The notes beneath the pieces were generated by a model that was not told the origin of the DNA, searched no databases, and saw only the letters and a list, made by a program, of their open reading frames with translations. A stretch of DNA of 20,659 nt from Nocardioidaceae bacterium (lineage in GTDB: Bacteria > Actinomycetota > Actinomycetes > Propionibacteriales > Nocardioidaceae), in the NCBI GenBank assembly GCA_013696065.1, contig JACCZJ010000212.1:1-20659 (forward strand), written 5' to 3'. The position numbers were made by a program, and so were the translations under genes. Below are positions 7,509 through 15,257 of this stretch, piece by piece. Positions within the stretch are counted from its first letter, which is position 1. Each line of letters begins with the position of its first letter.

Positions 7509-9659
7509 TTAGCGGGGGTTCCAGCGTGAGCTGGTCCCGACGATGTCCAGGCGTTGAGTGGCGCGGGTCAACGCGACATACAGAGTGCGGATGCCCGCGT
7601 CGGAGTCAGCGACGATCTGGTCGGGCTCGACGATGACAATGCCGTCGAACTCCAGCCCCTTGGTGTCGAGGGCCTCGAGGACTGGCACCCGGTTGCGATC
7701 CCGCTCGTGCAGCCAGTCTTCGACCCTCGATACCCATCCGACCGGGACGACAACACCCACGGTGCCGGCGAGGTCGGCCCCCAGCCGATCGGCGGCGTCG
7801 CGAACCGTGTCGCCCAGCTGAGGTGCAGCGACCTCCGTGAGTCGTGGCTCAATGCCAGTCCGGCGTACGGCGAGCGGCAGGTCAGCTCCCGGGATCCGCT
7901 CTCGCGCCAGGTCAGCCGCCAACTCGAAGATCTCAGCGGAGTTTCGATAGTTGGTCGAGAGGCGGAACGAGTTCTGGTCCTTGCCCGTGAGAGCCTCGGC
8001 GCGGGCGGCCGCGGCCTCACTGACTGACGGCCACGAGCTCTGCGCCGCGTCTCCAACGATGGTCCAGCTGGCACGCTTGCCGCGCCTGGCCAGCATTCGC
8101 CACTGCATGGGTGACAGGTCCTGCGCTTCGTCGACGAGCACATGGGCATACCCGTCATCCTCGACAGAACCGGTCGGTCGCTCACCGAGTTGCGTCTCCC
8201 CCGCGATCGGGTTTCTGCTGGAGCGCTCGTCCATCGTCGACAGCTCGGGAACGAGGTCGTCGTGAAGGTCCTCGAGCGGATCGTGTTCCGGCTCAGGGTC
8301 AGGTGGCTCCCCGAGCAGGTATCGCAGCTCGTCGAGCAAGGCGACATCCTCGATGCTGAAATCGGTGGCACCGAACGACTCGACCAGATCGTCGACCTCG
8401 CCTGCCGTCAAAGCGTCTCCCGCGTCGGTCGCCAAACGGTCGCGGTCGCCCCACCACCCGAGCACGTCGACGGCGTCGACGACAGGCCACCAAGCACGCG
8501 CAAAGTCGGTGAACAGCCGACTGCCCCACAGCGTGTTCACGAACTCGTCTTTGCCCCGTTCGAGGGCACGGTCGCCTCGGACCTTGTCCCACAGCCTGTC
8601 GATCAACTCGTCTGGGGCTTTGGAGGCGAGCTTGTTGCGTCGGCCGCCAGAGCTGAGCAGGGAACGCCGAAAGCCATGCAACTCCTTCGCGTCGAGCGTC
8701 AAGACGTCGTCGCGGTAGAACACCCGGAAGTCATCAGGCGCGGCAGGGACGGGTCCCTTCGCCGTACGGACGAGAACGTCACGCATGCGGGCCGAACCCT
8801 TGACGGCCGCGACCGCCGGCACGTCATGCCTGACCGCCCGAATCCCGTCGACCACCTCACCCAGGGCGCGCAGAGAGACACTGGTCTCGCCGAGTGACGG
8901 CAGCACCCGCTCGATGTAGGACTTGAAGACGGCATTGGGTCCCACGACGAGCACTCCACCGCCCTCGAAACGCCGTCGATCGGTGTAGAGCAGGTATGCC
9001 GCCCGGTGCAGCGCCACGACTGTCTTGCCCGTGCCGGGCCCCCCGCTGATCGTGGTCACGCCCTTCTGCGGAGCGCGAATCGCGTGGTCTTGCTCCTTCT
9101 GGATCGTGGCGACGACCGAATGCATCGTACGGTCCCGAGACCTCGTGAGCGACGCCATCAAGGCGCCTTCGCCCACGACGACCAGATCGTCGGGCGCGTT
9201 CTCGACATCCAGCAGGTCGTCTTCGACGCCGACGACGCGGTCGGCGACGGACTGCAGCACCCGCCTCCTGACCACCCCGGCGGGGTCTTGAGCGGTCGCT
9301 TGGTAGAAAACCGAGGCGGCCGGAGCGCGCCAGTCGATCAGGAGGATCTCCCGGTCGGCGTCGCGCAGCCCGAGGCGGCCGATGTAGCGCGCGTCCCCGC
9401 CGCGCATGTCGAGGCGCCCGAACACCAGCCCTTCGTGGGCGGCGTCGAGCATCGCGAGTCGCCGTGCTGCTTGGAAGACCATGGCGTCGCGCTCCACCAA
9501 GCCGCCTTCATTGCCCAACCTCGCCCGCGCATGACCCTCAGCAGCCAGCGACTTGGCGGATTCCGCCGCAGCGTCGAGGCGTGCGTAGACCCGATCCACG
9601 ACCGACTGCTCGTGTTTGATCTCTTGTTCGACGGCGTGGCCCGAAATGGCGTCTGGCAC
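7509..9659 (-). CDS. helD: HelD/HelR-type RNA polymerase-recycling ATPase (UvrD-like superfamily 1)
   Basis: Superfamily 1 motor protein of about 716 aa. The N-terminus (about 5-45) is a charged helical arm typical of HelD proteins. Walker A is GGPGTGKT (Lys212), Walker B is LVDEAQDLSPMQW, and later motifs are FRLSTNYRNS, LEALDTKGLEFDGIVIVEP and LYVALTRATQRL. HelD proteins insert arms into RNA polymerase channels and use ATP to free stalled enzyme. The streptomycete relative HelR also displaces rifamycins. DNA helicases of the UvrD/Rep type are the alternative, but the short length and the IDWRAP segment near the N-terminus favour HelD. The frame opens at a TTG (9683), but AGGAGAGG at 9677-9670 on the minus strand points to GTG9659, 10 nt downstream, as the start. 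No rifamycin-associated upstream element was recognised. The gene is divergent from a drug exporter. Confidence 0.85.
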   Translation of the reverse strand: MPDAISGHAVEQEIKHEQSVVDRVYARLDAAAESAKSLAAEGHARARLGNEGGLVERDAMVFQAARRLAMLDAAHEGLVFGRLDMRGGDARYIGRLGLRDADREILLIDWRAPAASVFYQATAQDPAGVVRRRVLQSVADRVVGVEDDLLDVENAPDDLVVVGEGALMASLTRSRDRTMHSVVATIQKEQDHAIRAPQKGVTTISGGPGTGKTVVALHRAAYLLYTDRRRFEGGGVLVVGPNAVFKSYIERVLPSLGETSVSLRALGEVVDGIRAVRHDVPAVAAVKGSARMRDVLVRTAKGPVPAAPDDFRVFYRDDVLTLDAKELHGFRRSLLSSGGRRNKLASKAPDELIDRLWDKVRGDRALERGKDEFVNTLWGSRLFTDFARAWWPVVDAVDVLGWWGDRDRLATDAGDALTAGEVDDLVESFGATDFSIEDVALLDELRYLLGEPPDPEPEHDPLEDLHDDLVPELSTMDERSSRNPIAGETQLGERPTGSVEDDGYAHVLVDEAQDLSPMQWRMLARRGKRASWTIVGDAAQSSWPSVSEAAAARAEALTGKDQNSFRLSTNYRNSAEIFELAADLARERIPGADLPLAVRRTGIEPRLTEVAAPQLGDTVRDAADRLGADLAGTVGVVVPVGWVSRVEDWLHERDRNRVPVLEALDTKGLEFDGIVIVEPDQIVADSDAGIRTLYVALTRATQRLDIVGTSSRWNPR

Positions 9660-9806
9660 CGGTGCTTGGCCTCTCCTGTGCAAAAGTTGAACGAACTATG
9701 CTCGCACACCAGCACGGCCAACGGACAAACCGTCCACGCGGCGGGCGGCCTCAGGGCTGATGATGCGGCAGGAATAAGCGCTGGCGGCTGGCAGTTGTTC
9801 CCGGCA
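9660..9806. promoter_or_regulatory. Divergent promoter region between helD and the exporter gene
   Basis: A 147-bp gap that must carry the promoters of both genes. It holds the helD Shine-Dalgarno (9670-9677) and a small hairpin, GGAC-N5-GTCC, near 9723. For helD a weak TTGGCC, 17 nt, TAGTTC arrangement can be read on the minus strand. No confident promoter or ribosome binding site is visible for the exporter. Confidence 0.35.
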
Positions 9807-11246
9807 ATGACGGATGCCGCATTGGCTGAACCCCTCCGGCTCGAGAGCAGCGCCGGCCGAGGTGTCCTTGCGGCCGCCGTGCTCGGCTCCGGGATGGCCA
9901 TGCTCGACGGGACCGTCGTCAATGTGGCGTTGCGCAAGATCGGCCAAGATCTCGAGGCGAGTCTCTCTCAGCTGCAGTGGATCTCCAATGGATATCTCCT
10001 TGCACTCGCCTCCCTCATCCTCCTGGGAGGCTCGTTAGGCGACCGGTTCGGCCGACGGCGCATCTTTGTGATCGGCGTCGTCTGGTTCGCGCTGGCGTCA
10101 CTGCTTTGCGGGATCGCCCAGACACCGGGGCAACTGATCCTCGCCCGCGTGGTGCAAGGAGTTGGGGCGGCGCTGCTGACTCCCGGCAGTCTCGCGATGA
10201 TCCAAGGAGCCATTCGCCCGGAGGACCGACCGAAGGCCATCGGGTCCTGGTCAGGGCTTGGAAGTATCGCCGCCGCACTAGGGCCCTTCGTCGGCGGCTG
10301 GCTGGTTCAGTACGCCGACTGGAGGTGGGTGTTCTTGCTGAACCTGCCGATCGCCGTCGTCACCGTGCTGATCGCGAGCCGATGTGTCCCCGAAACCCGA
10401 GACCCTCAGGCAGTGAGAAGTTTCGACATGGCCGGTGCCGCACTCGGTGCCGTCGGCCTTGCCGGTATGACGTTCGCGCTCATCGAGTCGCAAACCTCAC
10501 CGCCCTCGTTGGTCATCGGCACGGGTGTCGTGGGGGTGGCGAGCATGGTCGCGTTCATCGTGGTCGAGCAGCGAAGTGACCACCCGATGATGCCCACCAG
10601 TCTCTTTGCCTCACGTCAGTTCAGCGCCGCCAACGCGATGACGCTGCTGGTCTATGCCGCCCTCGGTGGAGTCATCTTCTTCCTCGTGCTCGATCTCCAG
10701 ACCGTCGTCGGGTACGGACCACTACGCGCCGGGGTCGCCACGCTGCCGATCACTCTGGTCATGTTGCTGCTCGCCAAGCAGGGCGGCGCGCTCTCCTCCC
10801 GGATCGGGCCACGCCTACCGATGGCGCTCGGACCCCTTGTCTGCGCTGCTGGGATCGCCTGGTTGGCGCTGGTCGACGCCCAATCGACGTACTGGCTCGA
10901 CATCTTCCCCGGCCTCGTCGTGTTCTCGCTCGGGCTCGCGCTGTTGGTCGCGCCCCTGACGGGGACCGTCCTTGCCGCTGCGCCTGACCGCAACGCGGGC
11001 ATCGCCAGTGGCGTGAACAATGCTGTCGCGCGAGCCGGGTCGCTGTTGGCGGTCTCGGCGCTGCCTGCGGTCGTCGGCCTGGCCGGTGCGGACTACGACC
11101 GCCCCGCCGCGCTTTCGGCCGGCTATCAGCAGGCCATGTGGATCTGTGTGGCGCTGCTGGCGGGTGGCGGTCTGACGTCATACGCATTGATCCGCAACCC
11201 GCCGCGCCCCCAGCCGGTTCGAGCGCTCGCGGGCTCAGCCGACTGA
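9807..11246 (+). CDS. DHA2-family (14-helix) MFS drug exporter
   Basis: Proton-driven multidrug efflux protein of the EmrB/QacA type, 479 aa, spanning the membrane about 14 times. The first helix has the DHA2 hallmark LDGTVVNVAL with acidic Asp34. The loop after helix 2 has GGSLGDRFGRRR (about 75-85). Helix 5 carries the antiporter motif LGPFVGGWL. Many hydrophobic segments follow to the end. The open frame extends back to 9006 through the antisense of helD, but ATG9807 (MTDAALAEPL) begins the recognisable protein. No good Shine-Dalgarno is visible there. Its last 12 bases overlap the 3' end of bsaP tail to tail. The substrate cannot be told from sequence. The divergent HelD-type gene hints at antibiotics that act on RNA polymerase, which is inference only. 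Confidence 0.92.
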   Translation: MTDAALAEPLRLESSAGRGVLAAAVLGSGMAMLDGTVVNVALRKIGQDLEASLSQLQWISNGYLLALASLILLGGSLGDRFGRRRIFVIGVVWFALASLLCGIAQTPGQLILARVVQGVGAALLTPGSLAMIQGAIRPEDRPKAIGSWSGLGSIAAALGPFVGGWLVQYADWRWVFLLNLPIAVVTVLIASRCVPETRDPQAVRSFDMAGAALGAVGLAGMTFALIESQTSPPSLVIGTGVVGVASMVAFIVVEQRSDHPMMPTSLFASRQFSAANAMTLLVYAALGGVIFFLVLDLQTVVGYGPLRAGVATLPITLVMLLLAKQGGALSSRIGPRLPMALGPLVCAAGIAWLALVDAQSTYWLDIFPGLVVFSLGLALLVAPLTGTVLAAAPDRNAGIASGVNNAVARAGSLLAVSALPAVVGLAGADYDRPAALSAGYQQAMWICVALLAGGGLTSYALIRNPPRPQPVRALAGSAD

Positions 11247-11435
11247 TCGCATCTCGCCGTGGCGGGGGCAGCGAGCCGACCAGCCACGCGGCGTCACTTG
11301 CACGATCAATCGCCGACGGCACTCGGCACAGAAACGCGGCGGCTCGAGCTCGCGTTTCACCCGGCATGACGCATGACCGGAGTTGTCGCTGGGGTGTCCG
11401 CAATGGTCGCAGTATGGCGAGCTGCTCGCGGCCAC
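11235..11435 (-). CDS. bsaP: Biotin synthase auxiliary protein BsaP
   Basis: Small cysteine-rich protein of 66 aa directly downstream of bioB. Cysteines are at 9, 12, 24, 36, 39 and 56, in YCDHCGH, HASC, PPRFCAEC and WSARCPRHG, with histidines at 11, 14, 21 and 59. The pattern and the position after bioB match the actinobacterial BsaP family (Rv1590 in M. tuberculosis, from memory), an iron-sulfur protein that mycobacterial BioB needs to insert sulfur into dethiobiotin. The start is GTG11435, with GAAGGAG 5 nt upstream. An in-frame GTG at 11453 would place that ribosome site inside the gene. The 3' end overlaps the exporter gene by 12 bp. Without the bioB context it would pass for a generic zinc-ribbon protein. 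Confidence 0.85.
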   Translation of the reverse strand: MAASSSPYCDHCGHPSDNSGHASCRVKRELEPPRFCAECRRRLIVQVTPRGWSARCPRHGEMRSVG

Positions 11436-11446
11436 GACTGCTCCTT

Positions 11447-11480
11447 CGTTCACAGCGTCTTGGCGTTCACAGCGTCTTGG
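11447..11480. repeat. Exact 17-bp tandem duplication across the bioB stop codon
   Basis: CGTTCACAGCGTCTTGG occurs at 11447-11463 and again, without a gap, at 11464-11480. The second copy (plus-strand order) holds the last four codons of bioB and its stop; the first lies in the bioB-bsaP spacer. The duplication lengthens the spacer by 17 nt and leaves both reading frames intact. Confidence 0.95.
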
Positions 11481-12483
11481 ACAGTTCCTTGATGGGCATC
11501 TGCAGATCAGACAGCAACGCCAGGTCCTCGTCTGCGTCGCGTCCCAACGTCGTGAGGTAGTTGCCTACGATCACGGCGTTGATACCCCCGAGCAGCCCTT
11601 CGCGGGTGCCAAGCTCGCCGAGTGTCAGCTCACGCCCGCCTGCATACCGCAAGATCGTGCGTGGCATTGCCAGTCTGAATGCCGCGACCGTGCGCAGGGC
11701 ATCAGCGGAATCCATGATGGGCATATCGCCAAACGGTGTCCCCGGCCGGGGGTTGAGGAAGTTGAGCGGCACCTCATGGGGCTTCAGCTCGGCCAGCTGC
11801 GCGGCCAGCTCGGCGCGCTGCTCGGGCGACTCGCCCATCCCGACCAAGCCTCCGCAGCACAGCTCCATGCCGGTTTCGCGCACCATTTCGCAGGTCTGCC
11901 AGCGTTCCTCGAAGGAATGGGTGGTGACGACGTGGGGGAAGTAGCTGCGCGCCGCCTCCAGGTTGTGGTTGTAGCGGTGCACACCCATCTCGACCAGCTG
12001 ATCCACCTGATCTCGGGTCAGCATGCCGAGTGAGCAGGCGATGTTGATGTCGACTTCGGCCTGGATCGCCTCGATGCCGGCTTTGACCTGGGCGAGCAGT
12101 CGCTCGTCAGGACCGCGCACGGCCGCCACGATGCAGAACTCCGACGCACCCGTCGCTGCTGTCTCCTTCGCCGCCCGCACCAGCTCGGGGATGTCGAGCC
12201 AGACCGCCCGTACGGGTGAGGTGAATTGGCCCGACTGAGAGCAGAAGTGACAGTCCTCAGGACACCCGCCGGTCTTCAAAGACACGATTCCCTCGACCTC
12301 GACCTCGGGACCGCACCACTTCAGTCGTACCTGATGGGCCAGCTCGAGCAGCTCGGGCAGCACCGAGTCGGGCAGGCGCATGATCTCGACGAGCTGCTGC
12401 TCACCGAAGCCAAGGCCCTCCTCGAGCACCTGCGCCCGGGCCACATCGAGGATGGACGACGGCGAGCTTGGGGTTTGCGTCAC
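11467..12483 (-). CDS. bioB: Biotin synthase
   Basis: Radical SAM enzyme that inserts sulfur into dethiobiotin, the last biotin step; 338 aa. The SAM [4Fe-4S] cluster motif is CPEDCHFC (Cys74, 78, 81). Residues corresponding to the auxiliary [2Fe-2S] ligands are Cys117, Cys150, Cys209 and Arg279 (in RYAGGRE). Other hallmarks are GIVSLKTGGC, VHRYNHNLE, GGLVGMGE and FLNPRPGTP. The start is GTG12483. No Shine-Dalgarno is well placed, but a TANNNT -10 ends 6 nt upstream, so a leaderless message is likely. Downstream is bsaP, separated by a short spacer enlarged by a tandem duplication. It is divergent from bioAFD. Confidence 0.97.
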   Translation of the reverse strand: MTQTPSSPSSILDVARAQVLEEGLGFGEQQLVEIMRLPDSVLPELLELAHQVRLKWCGPEVEVEGIVSLKTGGCPEDCHFCSQSGQFTSPVRAVWLDIPELVRAAKETAATGASEFCIVAAVRGPDERLLAQVKAGIEAIQAEVDINIACSLGMLTRDQVDQLVEMGVHRYNHNLEAARSYFPHVVTTHSFEERWQTCEMVRETGMELCCGGLVGMGESPEQRAELAAQLAELKPHEVPLNFLNPRPGTPFGDMPIMDSADALRTVAAFRLAMPRTILRYAGGRELTLGELGTREGLLGGINAVIVGNYLTTLGRDADEDLALLSDLQMPIKELSKTL

Positions 12484-12489
12484 GGCCGC

Positions 12490-12495
12490 AATCTA
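12490..12495 (-). promoter_or_regulatory. Candidate -10 element for a leaderless bioB transcript
   Basis: On the minus strand TAGATT (TANNNT form) is followed by six bases and then the GTG start of bioB. This is the spacing expected when transcription begins at the start codon. No clear -35 hexamer is present, which is usual in actinobacteria. Confidence 0.4.
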
Positions 12496-12531
12496 CCCTT
12501 CGGCCCGTCGGCTGACCCTGGAGCGTGTGTG

Positions 12532-12758
12532 ATGAGCGTGAACCTGCCCTTGACCAGGGGTTCCATCGTGGAGGTCGACTTCGACCCCGTCCGGGGCCGC
12601 GAACGGGGGCGAGTATCAGGTTGCCGAAGGCCAGCTTTGCGATGACCGAGCAGCCCCGGACGATTTCGTCCGACCGAATCGCTCGAGTGGCGGGTGCGGC
12701 TGACGACGAGACGCTGCGAGCCATTGACCAATGGCTTCGGGACTTCATCAGTCTGTAG
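12532..12758 (+). pseudogene. Remnant of a MazF/PemK-family toxin gene with internal deletion and frameshift
   Basis: Two pieces of a MazF-like mRNA interferase survive in different frames. From ATG12532 the reading MSVNLPLTRGSIVEVDFDP, then VRGRERG, matches the MazF/PemK N-terminus (RGDIVWVDFDPVRG type). After about 12605 the similarity moves to the third frame: LPKASFAMTEQPRTISSDRI, then ADDETLRAIDQWLRDFISL to the TAG at 12756. This resembles the family C-terminus. Roughly 40 middle residues are missing and the frame is shifted, so no functional toxin is made. No antitoxin gene remains. An upstream frame ending in RRLTLERV with a TGA at 12530-12532 overlapping the ATG could be an antitoxin tail, but it is too short to claim. 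The relic fills the bioB-bioA gap. Confidence 0.7.
12719..12736. promoter_or_regulatory. 8-2-8 perfect palindrome upstream of bioA, candidate operator
   Basis: AGCCATTGACCAATGGCT is a perfect dyad with 8-bp arms around AC, ending 34 bp before the bioA ATG. It contains a -35-like TTGACC (12724-12729). Its size suits a dimeric repressor such as a TetR-type biotin regulator, but it does not match any biotin operator consensus I can recall with confidence. It also lies within the former mazF coding sequence. Confidence 0.35.
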
Positions 12759-12761
12759 CCT
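12756..12761 (+). promoter_or_regulatory. Candidate -10 element for bioA
   Basis: TAGCCT fits TANNNT and ends 9 nt before the bioA ATG. No Shine-Dalgarno precedes that ATG, so a leaderless or nearly leaderless transcript is plausible. The TTGACC in the palindrome is 26 nt away, too far to act as its -35. Confidence 0.25.
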
Positions 12762-12770
12762 CGGCTCACC

Positions 12771-14066
12771 ATGCCGACCGCACCGTTGACTCATCCCCAG
12801 ACCCTCCTCGCCTTCGACCGCGAGCACGTCTGGCATCCCTACACCTCGATGACGCACCCGACACCCACCACGCTGATCGAGAGTGCGGACGGCGTCCGGC
12901 TCACCACCGCAGACGGGCGGCAGCTGATCGATGCCATGTCGTCGTGGTGGTGTGCGATCCACGGCTATCGCCACCCAGTCATCGACGAGGCGATACGACG
13001 ACAGACCGCCTCGATGGCGCACGTCATGTTCGGTGGGTTGACCCACCGGCCAGCCGTCGAGCTGGCGCAGGCTCTGATCGACATCACCCCTGAGGGGCTG
13101 CGACACGTCTTCTTCGCAGACTCTGGCTCGGTCAGTGTCGAGGTGGCGCTGAAGATTGCGCTGCAATACCAACGCGGGCTCGGCAGAGCAGACCGCACCC
13201 GGCTGATGGCCTTGCGGGGTGGCTATCACGGCGACACCGCCGGTGCGATGAGTGTGTGCGATCCCCAGGGCGGCATGCACTCGATGTTCACGGGAACACT
13301 TCCCCGGCAGCTGTTCGCCGAACGGCCACCTACAGGCATCGACGCCGACATCGCAGGATGGGCGCAGCAGACGCGGCAGCTCGCGGATCGCCATGCCGAC
13401 GAGCTGGCCGGCATCATCTGTGAGCCTGTACTGCAGGGCGCCGGCGGCATGCATATCTACAACCCACACTGCCTGGCGGTGCTACGCGAGATCGCCGACG
13501 AACATGGTGCGGTGCTGATCTTCGACGAGATCGCCACGGGCTTCGGTCGCACCGGGGAGCTATTCGCGGCACAGCACGGCGGCGTTGCTCCCGACGTCAT
13601 GTGCGTCGGTAAGGCGTTGACGGGAGGTTACGTGACTTTGGCGGCCGCCTTGTGCACGAGCCGAGTCGCACACGCCGTCAGCGCCAGCGACTCGGGGGTG
13701 CTTATGCATGGACCCACTTTCATGGCGAACCCCCTCGCGTGCGCGGCCGCGTTGGCCAATCTCTCCCTCCTCGAAGCGGGCTCGTGGCGCGACGACGTAT
13801 CGCGGAGCGAACGCCAGCTCTCCCAGGGGTTGGCGCCTGCTCGGTTGCTGCCGCACGTCGTCGACGTGCGCACCCTTGGCGCCGTCGGAGTCATCCAGCT
13901 CGACCATCGTGTCGATGTGGCAGCTGCCAGCCAGACGGCGATGGACCGAGGGGTGTGGGTCAGGCCCTTTCGAAACCTGATCTACACGATGCCGCCGTAC
14001 ATCACCGACGACTCAGATCTCGCCACGATTTGCGCGGCGATGGTCGCTGCGGCTGGAGAGGCGTGA
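12771..14066 (+). CDS. bioA: Adenosylmethionine-8-amino-7-oxononanoate aminotransferase
   Basis: PLP enzyme that moves an amino group from S-adenosylmethionine to 8-amino-7-oxononanoate, giving 7,8-diaminononanoate; 431 aa, normal for the family. Visible motifs are HVWHPYTSM near the N-terminus, MSSWWCAIHGY, FFADSGSVSVEVALKIA, the GYHGDTAGAMSV segment, LIFDEIATGFGRTG, and the PLP lysine Lys281 in CVGKALTGGY, followed by GPTFMANPLACA and the C-terminal VWVRPFRNLIYTMPPY. The bioA-type Trp-Trp pair and the SAM-accepting context separate it from other class III aminotransferases. ATG12771 begins the conserved protein and lacks a Shine-Dalgarno. bioF follows after 3 nt. Confidence 0.97.
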   Translation: MPTAPLTHPQTLLAFDREHVWHPYTSMTHPTPTTLIESADGVRLTTADGRQLIDAMSSWWCAIHGYRHPVIDEAIRRQTASMAHVMFGGLTHRPAVELAQALIDITPEGLRHVFFADSGSVSVEVALKIALQYQRGLGRADRTRLMALRGGYHGDTAGAMSVCDPQGGMHSMFTGTLPRQLFAERPPTGIDADIAGWAQQTRQLADRHADELAGIICEPVLQGAGGMHIYNPHCLAVLREIADEHGAVLIFDEIATGFGRTGELFAAQHGGVAPDVMCVGKALTGGYVTLAAALCTSRVAHAVSASDSGVLMHGPTFMANPLACAAALANLSLLEAGSWRDDVSRSERQLSQGLAPARLLPHVVDVRTLGAVGVIQLDHRVDVAAASQTAMDRGVWVRPFRNLIYTMPPYITDDSDLATICAAMVAAAGEA

Positions 14067-14069
14067 GCT

Positions 14070-15224
14070 TTGTCCGATAAGCACTCTGGTGGCGAGCGGG
14101 AGCTGTCGGCGTGGCTGGCGACTCGCAGCGTCGAGCGTGCTGTGGCCGGATTGCAGCGACAACTTCACCCGCGAGGGCCCACCAGTTTCCTCGTCGATCT
14201 GGCCAGCAACGACTATCTCGGCCTGACGAAGGACTCCCGCGTGGGTCACGCCGCCGCCCAGGCAGCGCTTCGCTGGGGCACCGGCGCTGCGGCCTCGCGA
14301 CTGGTCACCGGCAGCCTGCAGCTGCATGGCGAGCTCGAGGCTGCCTTGACCGAGTTCACCGGAAACGAGGCCGCGCTAGTCTTCTCCACCGGCTACCAGG
14401 CGAACGTGGGTGTCATCAGCGCATTGGCGGACGCGCAGACGTTGATCGTGAGTGACGCCCATGTCCATGCCTCGTTGGTCGACGGATGTCGCCTCGCGCG
14501 CGCCGGTGGGCTCGAAATCGTCCGGCACAGTGATCTGGAGGGCGTCGCCGCCGCTCTGAAAGGTCGGCAGCACCCGCGAGCCATGGTGCTCGTCGAGTCG
14601 GTGTACTCTGTGCTCGGCGACGCCGCCCCGCTGGTCGAGCTCGGCGCGCTCGTGGCGGAGTATGACGCTGTGCTGGTCGTGGACGAAGCACACGCCATCG
14701 CAGTCGCGGGCCAGGAGGGCCGAGGGCTGGTCGCCGCCGCCGGGCTGGCGGGTCGACCAGACATCGTGACCACGTTGACCTTGTCGAAGGCGCTGGCCAG
14801 TCAGGGCGGAGCCGTCCTCGGTTCGACAGCCGTCATCGAGCACCTCGTCAACACGGCGAGACCCTTCATCTACGACACGGCCCTTGCCCCCGCCGCCACG
14901 GCTGCCGCGCTCGAGGCGCTGCTCGTTGTGCAAGCGGAGCCGGCTTTGCCCCAGCGGGTGCTGGAGCTGTCGGCACGTCTGGCGGCGGGCGTTGGTGTCG
15001 CGACGCCAGCTGGGGCAGTGCTATCCGTTCCCATGCGCAGTCCAGAGCAAGCTCTCCATGCGCAGGCGCAGCTCGCGGAAGCGGGATATCGGGTCGGCTG
15101 CTTCCGCCCACCCTCGGTGCCCGACGGCGTCAGCCGACTCCGCCTCACGGCTCGCGCGACGTTGAGCGACGACCAGGTGGACGACGTGATCGGTGCGATC
15201 ACAGCCATAACCGATGCCGGATGA
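14070..15224 (+). CDS. bioF: 8-amino-7-oxononanoate synthase
   Basis: PLP-dependent alpha-oxoamine synthase that condenses L-alanine with a pimeloyl thioester; 384 aa, the usual length. Recognisable parts are DLASNDYLGLTKD, GTGAAASRLVTGSLQLHGELE, ALVFSTGYQANVGVISAL, VLVESVYSVLGDAAPL, VLVVDEAHAIAVAG and the PLP lysine Lys240 in TLTLSKALASQGGAVLG. The start is TTG14070, supported by GGAGAGG at 14055-14061 with 8-nt spacing. That ribosome site lies within the end of bioA, so the two are translated as a unit. bioD follows after a 100-bp gap with an inverted repeat. Confidence 0.97.
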   Translation: MSDKHSGGERELSAWLATRSVERAVAGLQRQLHPRGPTSFLVDLASNDYLGLTKDSRVGHAAAQAALRWGTGAAASRLVTGSLQLHGELEAALTEFTGNEAALVFSTGYQANVGVISALADAQTLIVSDAHVHASLVDGCRLARAGGLEIVRHSDLEGVAAALKGRQHPRAMVLVESVYSVLGDAAPLVELGALVAEYDAVLVVDEAHAIAVAGQEGRGLVAAAGLAGRPDIVTTLTLSKALASQGGAVLGSTAVIEHLVNTARPFIYDTALAPAATAAALEALLVVQAEPALPQRVLELSARLAAGVGVATPAGAVLSVPMRSPEQALHAQAQLAEAGYRVGCFRPPSVPDGVSRLRLTARATLSDDQVDDVIGAITAITDAG

Positions 15225-15257
15225 GTCCGCGCGCACCACGAGTCGCATCCCCACTGG

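Noticed and set aside
9006..9806. N-terminal extension of the exporter open frame
   Set aside because: It lies antisense to helD and has no membrane or domain features. The DHA2 protein begins at ATG9807.
9660..9806. Search for a rifamycin-associated element near helD
   Set aside because: No long GC-rich inverted repeat of that type was found in the divergent gap.
12613..12630. RRPAL in the first frame of the mazF relic, which resembles the toxin's conserved RRPALVV
   Set aside because: The same bases read in the third frame give LPKASFAM, which continues into a long MazF-like C-terminus. The RRPAL reading stops at once and is probably coincidence.
12480..13469. 329-aa minus-strand open frame covering the bio gap and the start of bioA
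   Set aside because: It is antisense to the PLP enzyme bioA, low in recognisable motifs, and has no ribosome site or family resemblance.
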